From Nonomuraea sp. SYSU D8015 (GTDB lineage Bacteria; Actinomycetota; Actinomycetes; Streptosporangiales; Streptosporangiaceae): DNA of 64,000 nt. The notes beneath the pieces were generated by a model. It ran no database searches, had not been told where the DNA came from, and saw nothing but the letters and a program-made list of their open reading frames with translations. Positions 18,624-28,931 of this stretch are shown piece by piece. The stretch spans positions 372,001-436,000 of the forward strand of contig NZ_VJYI01000007.1 in assembly GCF_008065375.1 (NCBI RefSeq), given 5' to 3'. Position numbers and translations under genes: made by a program. Within the stretch, counting starts at the first letter, position 1; each line of letters opens with the position of its first letter.

Positions 18624-18634
18624 CTCAATCGAAC
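18588..18634. promoter_or_regulatory. Four alternating GTTC/GAAC half-sites, candidate ArsR operator
   Basis: GTTC at 18588, GAAC at 18602, GTTC at 18617 and GAAC at 18631 are spaced 14-15 bp apart. The first pair belongs to a perfect dyad (GTTCGA, 6 nt, TCGAAC), and the second and third form GAACA, 9 nt, TGTTC. The array covers the region between and just inside the divergent ArsR and LLM genes. Confidence 0.55.
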
Positions 18635-18656
18635 ATCCTATGCGAGGGGAGCGACC

Positions 18657-19538
18657 GTGGACATCGGGCGCGTCGGAGTGTGGCATCCCGCGGTCGGCAA
18701 GGCCCCGGCCGAGCAGGCGCGGCAGGCGGCGGCCAGGATCGAGGCGCTGGGCTACGGCACCGTCTGGGTCAACGAGGGCTTGGGCAGCAAGGAGCCGTTC
18801 GCCGTCTCGGCCGTCGTGCTGGCGGCCACCGAGCGCATCGCCGTCGGCACCGGCATCGCCAACCTCTGGGCCCGCGACGCCACGACGATGGCGGCGGCGG
18901 GAGCAACGCTGGCCGACGCTTACCCCGGCCGCTTCCTGCTGGGCATCGGCGTCAGCCACGCGCCCCTCGTCAGCCGTCGCGGCCACGATTACGGCAAGCC
19001 TCTGACCACGATGCGGACCTACCTCGAGGCCATGGACGAGGCCGCGCGCTCCCTCCCCGAGCCCGAGTCGCCCAGGATCCTCGCGGCCCTCCGCCCCAAG
19101 ATGCTGGAGCTCTCCCGCGACCTGGCCGCCGGCGCCCACACCTACTTCGTCCCGCCCGAGCACACCGCCCAGGCCCGCCAGATCCTCGGTCCCGACCGCC
19201 TGCTGATCCCCGAGCAGGCGGTCGTCATCGAGTCCGACCCGGCCCGTGCCCGCGAGATCGCCCGTGCCCACATGGCCTACTACCTGGGCCTGCCCAACTA
19301 CCTCAACAACCTGCGCACGCTCGGCTTCACGGACGCCGACTTCGCCGACGGGGGCAGCGACCGCCTGGCGGACACCATCGTGGCCTGGGGCGACACCGAC
19401 GCCATCGCCAAACGCGTCCGCGCCCATCTCGACGCGGGCGCCGACCAGGTCGCCATCCAGCCCCTGTCGCCGAGGTCCCCGGATCTCGCCGACGCCCTCA
19501 CCCAGCTGACCCGCCTCGCCCCGGTCCTCGGCCTGTAG
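18657..19538 (+). CDS. LLM-class F420-dependent oxidoreductase
   Basis: 293 residues from the GTG at 18657, with GAGGGGA 7 nt upstream. This is a luciferase-like TIM-barrel enzyme of the TIGR03620 kind: GRVGVWHPAVGKAPAEQARQ, the IAVGTGIANLWARDATTMAA strand and YPGRFLLGIGVSH. F420 as cofactor is inferred from the family. Substrate unknown. It is controlled with the divergent ArsR gene. Confidence 0.88.
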   Translation: MDIGRVGVWHPAVGKAPAEQARQAAARIEALGYGTVWVNEGLGSKEPFAVSAVVLAATERIAVGTGIANLWARDATTMAAAGATLADAYPGRFLLGIGVSHAPLVSRRGHDYGKPLTTMRTYLEAMDEAARSLPEPESPRILAALRPKMLELSRDLAAGAHTYFVPPEHTAQARQILGPDRLLIPEQAVVIESDPARAREIARAHMAYYLGLPNYLNNLRTLGFTDADFADGGSDRLADTIVAWGDTDAIAKRVRAHLDAGADQVAIQPLSPRSPDLADALTQLTRLAPVLGL

Positions 19539-19584
19539 CCCCTCGGGGAAGCGTGGCCGCACGTGCGGGCTCGGGCCGACACGG

Positions 19585-20001
19585 CTACGGGGCCCGATCG
19601 GCGAGGTGGTCGTGCAAGGCGGCGTGGCGGAACTGGTAGATCTGCCCGACGGCACGCAGCAGTCCCAGCCGATGGCAGTCGTCGAGAAAGTTCATGACCC
19701 GCCAGGGCAGCCGCCGTGCGAGGGCCAGTCCGGTGCCGAAGACGATCAAAGCCGGCCACGCACGGTGACTCATCAGCCCGAACGTGAAACCGAAGAGAGA
19801 TCCGAGGAGGAGCCCCAGCCCGAGACCGCCGGCGATCCGCGGTGCCGGCCCTCCGGGCACGAACACCATCGCGAACGCCAGGGCGAACGTCAGTCCACCC
19901 GCGAACCCTGTGACCGCCCGCCAGAGGCAAAGCGTTCTGCGGCGACGACGGCGAGAGCGGCGAGCGAGATCCGTCGGCGGGAGCTGCGTCTGATCACACC
20001 G
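19585..20001 (-). pseudogene. C-terminal remnant of a NACHT-type NTPase
   Basis: The frame is open from a TAG at 20002-20004 down to the stop at 19585. It contains membrane-like stretches (LTFALAFAMVFV, GLGLGLLLGSLFGFTFGLM) and ends LPWRVMNFLDDCHRLGLLRA then VGQIYQFRHAALHDHL. That end is the usual C-terminus of large actinobacterial NACHT/NTPase membrane proteins. The NTPase part is absent. The only ATG is at 19869, giving 94 residues. Probably a leftover of a deleted gene; expression as a small membrane protein cannot be excluded. Confidence 0.6.
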
Positions 20002-20128
20002 CTATCGTGACCGCCCAGGCGCCGCCCGGCACCCCCTCACCCGCGAATCGACACCACCGGCCCGCCATCCTGTCCATGACACGGTCGCCGGCGCGTCGTC
20101 CGGTAGCGGGCGCCAAGAGGAACCGCCG

Positions 20129-20761
20129 TCACCGCTTCATCGCGCCGTCGGCGATCGCGTCCGCCGCCTCGCCGATGGCCACGCCGACGATCTCCAGGCG
20201 GCGTACCAGCTCCCGCTCCTTCATGGCCTCCGCCGTCAGCTCCCCCGAGAAGATGCGCGAGATCTCGTACTGGTACATCCGCCGGATCGCCCCGCCCGCC
20301 TTCTTGGCCTCCAGGGCGTCGGCGGCCAGCACGGACGGGGTCGAGGCGAGGTCGCGGACGGCGTTCTCCAACGCGTCGATGCCGGCGATGACCTGGTCGA
20401 GCAGAGGGGTGAAGCGGATCTGCTCGGGCACCCGGTAGAGGTGGGACTCGCGGACGAAGTCCCGGAGCGAGTCGAGCACGTCGTCGATCGAGCGCGACAG
20501 CCGGAACAGGTCCTCCCGGTCGATGGGCGTGACGAAAGCGGTCTTGAGCTCGTCGACGAGGCGGGCGCGCTCCTCGTCGCCCAGGTGCTCGATCGAGCGC
20601 ATCTGCTCATGCGCCCCCGTACGGCCCACCTCGCCCCCGATCATGGCCATCGCCAGCCACGCCCCTTCTTTGGTGACCCGGAGCTGCCCGAGCAGGGCAT
20701 CGGTGACGGCGCTGTCCATGCGGCCCGTCATGAGGTCCCTGATGCGCCGCAGCCGCTTCAT
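20129..20761 (-). CDS. DUF47 / PhoU-like phosphate transport regulator
   Basis: 210 residues, all helical, with the DUF47 pattern (EHLGDEERARLVDELKTAFVTP then IDREDLFRLSRSIDDVLDSL). DUF47 proteins are PhoU-like and travel with Pit transporters, as here, 13 bp downstream of the transporter gene. It probably controls phosphate uptake activity. Confidence 0.92.
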   Translation of the reverse strand: MKRLRRIRDLMTGRMDSAVTDALLGQLRVTKEGAWLAMAMIGGEVGRTGAHEQMRSIEHLGDEERARLVDELKTAFVTPIDREDLFRLSRSIDDVLDSLRDFVRESHLYRVPEQIRFTPLLDQVIAGIDALENAVRDLASTPSVLAADALEAKKAGGAIRRMYQYEISRIFSGELTAEAMKERELVRRLEIVGVAIGEAADAIADGAMKR

Positions 20762-20774
20762 CGCGCGCCTCCGT

Positions 20775-21716
20775 TCAAACCGACGTCAATCCCTTCACGA
20801 GGAACGCCAGGCCCCAGGCCAGCAGCCCGCTCGCGGGCAGCGTGAGCGTCCAGGCGGCCCCGATCTTGAGTGCCACGTACCAGCGCACCCGGCCCCCGCC
20901 CTGCGACGCGCCGGCCCCGATCAGGCCCCCGGCGATGGCCTGGGTCATGCTCACCGGCATTCCGACGCCCGCACAGCCGATGGCCGCCACGCCTGCCGCC
21001 AGCTCCGCCGCGACCCCGTGCGGGGGCCGGAAGACGATGATCTCGCGGCTGAGCGTGCGGCCGGCCTTGGGGAGCCCGTACAGGGCGCCGAGGGCGAACA
21101 GCAGGGCCACCGACGACGTGTAGACCAGCGGCGCGCCCGTGAATCCCAGCGCGATCATGAACACGGCCAGCATCTTCTGCGCGTCGTTGGCCGCGTACGC
21201 GACGGTCTGGAGCAGGAACCCCGCCCGGTGCCAGTGCGCCAGCCCGCGGGCAGCGGTCACCGCCACCAGCATCCGGATGAGCACCCAGGCCAGCAGCCCG
21301 CCGACCACGGGGGCCGCCACGCCGAACGCCAGCACCTGCGCCACCGCTCCCCCCGACACCGGCAGCCCCCAGCCGAGCCCGGCCCCGGTGAGGCCGCCCA
21401 CGATGGCGAGGGTGAGGCTGGTCGGCCGGCCCTTCGCGCTGAGCACGGCCGCCACGGCCAGCGCCGAGATCACCGCGAGCGTGGTCGCGATCTTGCCGCC
21501 GGGCCGGTCGAAGGCCGCCAGCCTGGTCACGAACGTCACCGCCACCTGGTGCGTGACCAGCGGCACGACCGCCACCATCACCACCAGGGCGAGGAGGCCG
21601 GTGGCCGGGCGCACCGCGGGCAGCTTGAGCCCGGTGGCGAGGAGGGCGCCCCCGTCGTTGACCCCGGACACGACCGCGAACAAGCCCGCGACCACGATCA
21701 GTACGACGGCGTCCAA
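20775..21716 (-). CDS. pit: PiT-family inorganic phosphate transporter
   Basis: 313-residue membrane protein with two inverted PiT repeats. The first contains SGVNDGGALLATGL (the GANDxxN-type signature in altered form), and the second contains VAYAANDAQKMLAVFMIAL. About nine hydrophobic helices are visible, ending KGLTSV. It is shorter than long PiT proteins but matches the compact actinobacterial form. First gene of a two-gene operon with DUF47. Confidence 0.92.
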   Translation of the reverse strand: MDAVVLIVVAGLFAVVSGVNDGGALLATGLKLPAVRPATGLLALVVMVAVVPLVTHQVAVTFVTRLAAFDRPGGKIATTLAVISALAVAAVLSAKGRPTSLTLAIVGGLTGAGLGWGLPVSGGAVAQVLAFGVAAPVVGGLLAWVLIRMLVAVTAARGLAHWHRAGFLLQTVAYAANDAQKMLAVFMIALGFTGAPLVYTSSVALLFALGALYGLPKAGRTLSREIIVFRPPHGVAAELAAGVAAIGCAGVGMPVSMTQAIAGGLIGAGASQGGGRVRWYVALKIGAAWTLTLPASGLLAWGLAFLVKGLTSV

Positions 21717-21736
21717 AAGCGCGCACTCCGTCCCCG

Positions 21737-21758
21737 CCTGCCCCCGGATCGGGGCAGG
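21737..21758. promoter_or_regulatory. Hairpin upstream of the pit gene
   Basis: CCTGCCCC (21737-21744) pairs perfectly with GGGGCAGG (21751-21758) around 6 nt. It lies 20 bp upstream of the leftward pit start, probably in its 5' leader, where it could affect translation. No clear PHO-box direct repeats were found next to it. Confidence 0.4.
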
Positions 21759-21979
21759 ACGTGTCCAAGCTCGGAAGTTTGTCCGTAATGCCGGTTAACT
21801 ACCCAAGATCCGGGGCGATCAGCGCCGCGCCGGGGACACCGCACATGCCAGGTACGCTCAGTCGTGGCCGCCGCAACCGACGCTTCACCGGAGAGGTAGC
21901 GGTGGACGAGCCCGGCGGCCTGTAACCTGCCGGGATCGACTGCAAGCACCCGACGACCCATGTCCGCGAGAGTGAACCG

Positions 21980-22834
21980 ATGATCAGCCCAGCCGAGTAC
22001 ACCCTGACGCTGTCCTGTCCCGACCGGCCCGGCGTGGTGGCCGCCGTCTCCGGCCTGCTGGCGCGGAACGGATGCAACATCATCGAGAGCCAGCAGTTCG
22101 GCGACCGGGTCGCGCAGCGCTTCTTCATGCGCGTGCAGTTCGCGGGGCCGCTGGGCGAGGACGAGCTCAACGCCGCCTTCGCGGCGCTGGCGCCCGACTT
22201 CGCCATGGAGTTCACGCTGCGGAACGTGGCCAGGAAGCCGCGGGTGCTGATCATGGTCAGCAAGTTCGACCACTGCCTCAACGACCTGCTCTACCGGGTC
22301 AAGGCGAAGACGCTCGACATCGACATCGTGGCCGTCGCGTCCAACCATCCCGACCTGCGGCCGCTCACGCAGTCGTACGGCATCGACTACCACCACCTGC
22401 CGATCACCCCGGAGACCAAGCCCAAGCAGGAGGCCGAGGTGCTGGCGCTGGTCGAGCACTACCAGGTCGACCTGGTGGTGCTGGCCCGCTACATGCAGGT
22501 GCTCTCGCAGGACCTGTGCGAGAAGCTGGCGGGGCGGGCGATCAACATCCACCACTCGTTCCTGCCGTCGTTCAAGGGCGCCAAGCCCTACCACCAGGCA
22601 CACGACCGCGGCGTCAAGCTCATCGGCGCCACCGCCCACTACGTGACCTCCGACCTGGACGAGGGGCCGATCATCGAGCAGGAGGTGGCCAGGGTCAACC
22701 ACAGCCACTCGCCCGAAGACCTGGCCGCGATCGGCCGGGACGTCGAGTGCGTGACCCTGGCCAGGGCGGTCAAGTGGCACGCCGAGCAGCGGGTGCTGCT
22801 GGACGGCCACAAGACCGTCGTCTTCCCGCGCTAG
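21980..22834 (+). CDS. purU: Formyltetrahydrofolate deformylase
   Basis: 284 residues. Hydrolyses 10-formyl-THF to formate and THF, balancing one-carbon units. An N-terminal ACT domain (YTLTLSCPDRPGVVAAVSGLL) precedes the formyltransferase-type domain. The active-site signature is INIHHSFLPSFKGAKPYHQA, with Asn and His, and the catalytic Asp is in TSDLDEGPII. Full length and well conserved. Stand-alone gene. Confidence 0.96.
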   Translation: MISPAEYTLTLSCPDRPGVVAAVSGLLARNGCNIIESQQFGDRVAQRFFMRVQFAGPLGEDELNAAFAALAPDFAMEFTLRNVARKPRVLIMVSKFDHCLNDLLYRVKAKTLDIDIVAVASNHPDLRPLTQSYGIDYHHLPITPETKPKQEAEVLALVEHYQVDLVVLARYMQVLSQDLCEKLAGRAINIHHSFLPSFKGAKPYHQAHDRGVKLIGATAHYVTSDLDEGPIIEQEVARVNHSHSPEDLAAIGRDVECVTLARAVKWHAEQRVLLDGHKTVVFPR

Positions 22835-22891
22835 GCGGCTGAGCGCGGCTCTCGGCGAGCGGGCCGTCGAGCAGGTCCTGGGGGATCCCTG

Positions 22892-23680
22892 TTAGCCAAG
22901 GTCGGCCGCGACTCCGAAGTGGTCGCTCGCCCACACGCCCCTCACCGGCCGGTCGAAGATCCGCCGGCAGTCCCTCAGCCGGAGCGACGGCCCGTTCCCG
23001 GTGCAGCGCACGAGCAGGTAGTCGATGCGCCGCCCGGTCTCCAGCGGCCAGTTGCCGCCGGTCACAAGGGGGTTGACCGGCGTGAACGTGTGCCCGTCCA
23101 CACCCGGGTGGGCCCACTCCCACAGATCCCGGTAACAAACGCTCATGCCTTCCAGCGACTGCAGACCCCGCCAGAACCGCATGCTCGCCGAATCCGGCAC
23201 CGCGTCGAAGTCCCCGGCCATCACGACGGGCCACTCACGCCCGTCCAGCACCTCCTCGATCAGCCGGGCCGCCGCCACCGCCTGGAGCTCGCGCTCCCGC
23301 TCCTCCCCGAGCCGGAACGACGGCTTGTGGTTGACGAACAACAGCGGCGAGGGCGCCCGCACCTCCGCCACCCCCACCCAGGCCGCGAACTCCGACAGGT
23401 CCACCCGCCCCGTGACCGGCATCCGCGCCGCCCACACCTCCCCGAAGGCCCACCGCGAGGCGATGGACGCGCGCGTCCCGTCCGGCTCCGCCGAGCCCTG
23501 GTGCACGATGTGGTACGCCGGTCCGAGCAGGTCGGCGACCTGGTCGTAGGAGTCGTTCACCACCGACTCCTGGACGGCGACGAGGTCGGGTTCGAGCGAG
23601 CGGAGCCCTTCGGCGAGGACCGCCCGGCGGGCGGGCCAGTCTCCGTGGCGGGCCCAGAGGTTGAGTGTGGCGACACGCAT
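22892..23680 (-). CDS. Endonuclease/exonuclease/phosphatase family protein
   Basis: 262 residues with the metal-dependent EEP fold: TLNLWAR at the start (Asn), VAVQES (Glu), VVMAGDFDAVPDS (Asp), RRIDYLLVR and ASDHFGVAADL at the end (Asp-His pair). No signal peptide. Substrate may be a nucleic acid or a phosphoester; not readable. Confidence 0.88.
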   Translation of the reverse strand: MRVATLNLWARHGDWPARRAVLAEGLRSLEPDLVAVQESVVNDSYDQVADLLGPAYHIVHQGSAEPDGTRASIASRWAFGEVWAARMPVTGRVDLSEFAAWVGVAEVRAPSPLLFVNHKPSFRLGEERERELQAVAAARLIEEVLDGREWPVVMAGDFDAVPDSASMRFWRGLQSLEGMSVCYRDLWEWAHPGVDGHTFTPVNPLVTGGNWPLETGRRIDYLLVRCTGNGPSLRLRDCRRIFDRPVRGVWASDHFGVAADLG

Positions 23681-23710
23681 GCCGCCGCCCCTACCCGCTC
23701 CGGCACCCGC

Positions 23711-24061
23711 TTACGGCCGATACGTCCCGAACCACCAGAGATTGCCCTCCGGGTCCTTGCAGCCATACTCGCGCGACCCGTACGGCTGGTCGACCGGCTC
23801 CATGGTGATCTCGGCCCCCGCCGCCTCGGCGCGGTCGTGGTGGGCGTCGACGTCCTCGACCGCGACGTAGATCCCGGGCCCGCCGGGCCGCCCCTCGCCG
23901 ATCATGATCATGTCGTCGCCGACCAGCAGCTCGGCGTGGTTGACGACGCCCTCGTCGTTCTTGGACACCTCGTGCGCCCGGAACCCGAACGCCCCCGTCA
24001 GGAAGTCGATCGCGGCCTGGCAGTCCCGGTAGCGGGCAAGTGCGTAGACAGTTCGTTTCAT
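23711..24061 (-). CDS. VOC-superfamily (glyoxalase-like) protein
   Basis: 116 residues from the ATG at 24061. betaalphabetabetabeta modules are visible: FLTGAFGFRAHEVSKNDEG, HAELLVGDDMIMIGEG, then VAVEDVDAHHDRAEAAGAEI and EPVDQPYGSREYGCKDPEGN ending WWFGTYRP. It is 5 bp downstream of an AraC regulator gene and so co-expressed. Similar AraC-VOC pairs occur in streptomycetes. Function unknown. Confidence 0.88.
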   Translation of the reverse strand: MKRTVYALARYRDCQAAIDFLTGAFGFRAHEVSKNDEGVVNHAELLVGDDMIMIGEGRPGGPGIYVAVEDVDAHHDRAEAAGAEITMEPVDQPYGSREYGCKDPEGNLWWFGTYRP

Positions 24062-24066
24062 GAGGG

Positions 24067-24858
24067 TCAGGATGCCCGGCGCGCGCTCTCCGGTCTTGGA
24101 CGAATCTGACCGGGCGTCGTGTCCCCGAGCACCCGGAATTCGCGGTTCATGTGCGCCTGGTCGTAGAAGCCGCACTCCGCCGCCACCCGCGCGATGGTCG
24201 TGCCCGATCGCAACATCCGCAGCGCCCGGCCGAACCTGATCACCCGGGAGGCCGTCTTCGGCGACAGCCCGATCTGGTCCTGGAAGCGGGCCACGAAGTG
24301 CCGGTGGCTCCAGCCGAGCGACTCCGCCAGCGCCGAGGGGCTCAGCCGGCCGCCGGACTCCAGCAGCCGCCCCCACACCCAGGGCACCTCCGGCCCCAGC
24401 GCCGGCCCCAGGTGGATGCGCTCGGCCAGGAGCCGGTCGGCCAGCGCCAGCCGCTCCGGCCACGACGGCGTCTCGGCCAGCCGGCCCACCGTCGTGTCCG
24501 CCCACGGCCCGAGCAGGTCCTCGACCGGCACGGTGAGGTTCGTCAGGTGCCGCATCGGCACGCCGAACAGCCTCCTGGCCCCGAACGGCGTGAGCACCAC
24601 CTCCACGCCCTCGGTCGGCCCCGTCACGCGGGTGACGGCGAAGCGGTCGCTCAGCCCGCCCGTGAACGCCGTGAACCGCTCCCCGCCCACCTCCATCGGC
24701 GTGCCGAACGCCAGGATGAGCACGGCCCCGGGCAGCGCGGCCTCCGACCGCGTGACCGGGGAGTCGTAGTGCTCGCAATAGGCGCACAGCCGCGTCACAT
24801 AGGGCCGGAGCGCAGCGCTGGGGGCGGCCTCGACCATGGCCAGCCCCAGCGTGCTCAT
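24067..24858 (-). CDS. AraC-family transcriptional regulator
   Basis: 263 residues. An N-terminal DUF6597-like/cupin-type sensing part is followed by the two AraC helix-turn-helix units (LSPSALAESLGWSHRHFVAR and IARVAAECGFYDQAHMNREF) near the C-terminus. In operon with the VOC gene 5 bp downstream. Confidence 0.92.
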   Translation of the reverse strand: MSTLGLAMVEAAPSAALRPYVTRLCAYCEHYDSPVTRSEAALPGAVLILAFGTPMEVGGERFTAFTGGLSDRFAVTRVTGPTEGVEVVLTPFGARRLFGVPMRHLTNLTVPVEDLLGPWADTTVGRLAETPSWPERLALADRLLAERIHLGPALGPEVPWVWGRLLESGGRLSPSALAESLGWSHRHFVARFQDQIGLSPKTASRVIRFGRALRMLRSGTTIARVAAECGFYDQAHMNREFRVLGDTTPGQIRPRPESARRAS

Positions 24859-24917
24859 GCAGCCGAGCCTAGACCCGCTCTCCGCACGTCGCCACGACTC
24901 ACCCGTTCCTTGTGCCG

Positions 24918-24937
24918 CCCCCGCACTTGGGCGGGGG
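24918..24937. terminator. Stem-loop downstream of prolyl oligopeptidase
   Basis: CCCCCGC (24918-24924) and GCGGGGG (24931-24937) form a 7-bp GC stem around 6 nt. A weaker TCCCT/AGGGA stem follows at once. It lies about 80 bp beyond the stop of the leftward peptidase gene and upstream of the AraC gene, where a terminator is expected. Confidence 0.55.
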
Positions 24938-25014
24938 TCCCTTCTGGAGAGGGAAGTCGAAGGGCACCGGGCACCCGTGGCGCTGAGGGCGGCGACACGT
25001 GCGGAAAACCGGGC

Positions 25015-27072
<2,058 letters not shown>

Positions 27073-27298
27073 GCTGGGAACCCTACTGCCAACGCGGGGG
27101 CGTAAAGCGCTGGTGAAGTGGGCATAAAACGTACCGTGCGTCTCTCTGGTCATCCCGACGGACGGTTTTGGGGTGGCGGGAAGCATGGTGCAAACGCCAG
27201 ACTTGGTGACAGGACGGTGCCGTGGTGACCATCCGCTGGGCCGTCCGGCGGAGGTCCACGTGACGGAAGCACAGATGCCCCAGGAGGGGCCGATAACC

Positions 27299-27320
27299 GG
27301 GACATGCCGCGGCATGTCCC
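27299..27320. repeat. Perfect 22-bp palindrome upstream of HNH gene
   Basis: The arm GGGACATGCCG (27299-27309) is followed directly by its exact reverse complement (27310-27320). It sits 31 bp upstream of the HNH start codon. The lack of a loop makes it a better protein-binding site than a terminator. A candidate operator. Confidence 0.65.
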
Positions 27321-27351
27321 CTCTGATACCCATGCAGCAGGGAGAGGCCCG

Positions 27352-27861
27352 ATGACGCGCCAGGTCCTGCTGCTCAACGCCACCTATGAACCTCTGACCA
27401 CCCTCTCGCTGCACCGCGCCATCGTGCTGGTGCTGCGGGAGAAGGCCGACGTCGTGCACCGCGACGGCCGGGGCGCAGTGCTGCGCTCCGCCAGCTGCAC
27501 GCTCGACGTCCCCTCGGTGATCAGGCTGCGCAGATACGTCCGCATCCCCTACCGGTCGCGCATCCCCCTGACCAGGGCCGCGCTCATGCGCCGCGACAAC
27601 TACCGCTGCGCCTACTGCGGCCAGCGGGCCGAGACCATCGACCACGTCATCCCGCGGTCCCGGGGTGGCACCCACACCTGGGAAAACTGCGTCGCGTCCT
27701 GCACGACGTGCAACCACCGGAAGGCCGACAAATACCTGGAGGAGCTGGGGTGGACGCTACGCGTCAGCCCTGCGGTGCCACGGGGCGCCCATTGGAGACT
27801 GATCGGCGCGTCGCTCGTCGGAGACCCCCAGTGGGCGCCCTACCTCGAGGCCGCCGCATGA
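27352..27861 (+). CDS. HNH endonuclease family protein
   Basis: 169 residues from the ATG at 27352, with GGGAGAGG upstream. The start VLLLNATYEPLTTLSLHRA and the C-terminal HNH core with zinc cysteines (CAYCGQRAETIDHVIPRSRG, then ENCVASCTTCNHRKADK) are typical of a very common actinobacterial family. Its role is not established. Not part of an evident restriction system. Confidence 0.93.
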   Translation: MTRQVLLLNATYEPLTTLSLHRAIVLVLREKADVVHRDGRGAVLRSASCTLDVPSVIRLRRYVRIPYRSRIPLTRAALMRRDNYRCAYCGQRAETIDHVIPRSRGGTHTWENCVASCTTCNHRKADKYLEELGWTLRVSPAVPRGAHWRLIGASLVGDPQWAPYLEAAA

Positions 27862-27911
27862 GAGGCGGCCCGGGAAAACGGCTTTGAACGAGGCGGTTCC
27901 GGCCTGACACC

Positions 27912-28718
27912 ATGCCAGGCATGTGGACCTTCACCTCGGACGTCGAGGAGTACGCCGCGGTCGCCGAGCCCTTCCTGCTCGGCGACCCGGTGGGCAACAC
28001 CGTTCCGCTGACCGTCCTGGCCAACCTCCGGGCCGGCATGCCCGCCGAGGACGCCCGTTTCGGCTGGTGGACGGTCGACGGCGAAGTGCGCGGGGCGGCC
28101 TTCCGCACCCCTCCCTTTCCGATCGGGCTCGCCGTCATGCCGGTCGAGGCCGTCGCGCCGCTGGTCGAGGCGCTCGATCGCGAAATCACCGCGCTGGTCG
28201 GCCGGGCGGAGCTGACCGACGAGGTGTGCCGCCTGCTGGGGCCGCCCAAGCGGGTGATCTCCGAGCGGCTCTACCGCCTGGGCACGTTGCGCGTCCCCGA
28301 CGTGCCCGGCAGGGGCAGACCGGCCACGCCCGCCGACTTCCCGCTCATGGTGAGCTGGTATCAGGCGTTCGGCGACGAGGTACGGCTCCCCGAGGGCGAC
28401 GCGGCCGACCGGGTCGCCCGGCGGATGGCCGGTCGCGAGCTGTTCGTGTGGGAGGCCGACGGGGTGCCGGTCTCGCTCGCGGGGCTCTCGCCGGCGGCCG
28501 GCGGCGTGTGCCGCATCGGGCCGGTCTACACGCCGCCGTCGTGCCGCAGGCGCGGCTACGGCGCCGCCGTCACCGCCTACGCCAGCCAGACGGGCCTGGC
28601 GGAGCGTTGCGACGAGGTCGTGCTCTTCACCGACTTGGACAACCCCACGAGCAACGCCATCTATCAAGCCATCGGCTACGAGCCCGTGTCCGACTACGCG
28701 CATGTCACTTACCATTAG
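27912..28718 (+). CDS. GNAT-family N-acetyltransferase
   Basis: 268 residues; an alternative ATG lies at 27921. The C-terminal GNAT core is clear: GGVCRIGPVYTPPSCRRRGY and GAAVTAYASQ, then FTDLDNPTSNAIYQAIGYEP. The N-terminal half is a divergent GNAT-like part. Substrate unknown. It ends 3 bp before the FmdB gene. Confidence 0.9.
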   Translation: MPGMWTFTSDVEEYAAVAEPFLLGDPVGNTVPLTVLANLRAGMPAEDARFGWWTVDGEVRGAAFRTPPFPIGLAVMPVEAVAPLVEALDREITALVGRAELTDEVCRLLGPPKRVISERLYRLGTLRVPDVPGRGRPATPADFPLMVSWYQAFGDEVRLPEGDAADRVARRMAGRELFVWEADGVPVSLAGLSPAAGGVCRIGPVYTPPSCRRRGYGAAVTAYASQTGLAERCDEVVLFTDLDNPTSNAIYQAIGYEPVSDYAHVTYH

Positions 28719-28721
28719 TCC

Positions 28722-28931
28722 ATGCCGCGTTACGAGTTTCGCTGCCGCGCCTGCGGCTCCACGTTCGAGGTGTCCCGGCCCATGTCGGCCTCCGACGACC
28801 CGGCGGCCTGCCCGGAAGGCCACGACGACACAGTGAAGCTCCTGTCCACGGTGGCCATGACGGGCGGCGCGGCCGCACCCCGGGCCGCTGGTGGCGGCGG
28901 ATGCTGCGGCGGGGGCTGCTGCTCGTCCTAG
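28722..28931 (+). CDS. FmdB-family zinc-ribbon protein
   Basis: 69 residues. The FmdB ribbon opens PRYEFRCRACGSTFEVSRPM, with the second metal site altered to CPEGH. The C-terminus is Gly/Cys-rich (GGGGCCGGGCCSS), adding four cysteines in two CC pairs. Function of the family is unsettled. Convergent with, and overlapping by 4 bp, the serine hydrolase gene. Confidence 0.88.
   Translation: MPRYEFRCRACGSTFEVSRPMSASDDPAACPEGHDDTVKLLSTVAMTGGAAAPRAAGGGGCCGGGCCSS

Noticed and set aside
21840..21979. Glycine or THF riboswitch upstream of purU
   Set aside because: A one-carbon gene made this worth checking, but I could not find the conserved core segments of either class.
27299..27320. Rho-independent terminator
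   Set aside because: The palindrome has no loop and no T-tract, and it lies just upstream of a gene start on the coding strand.
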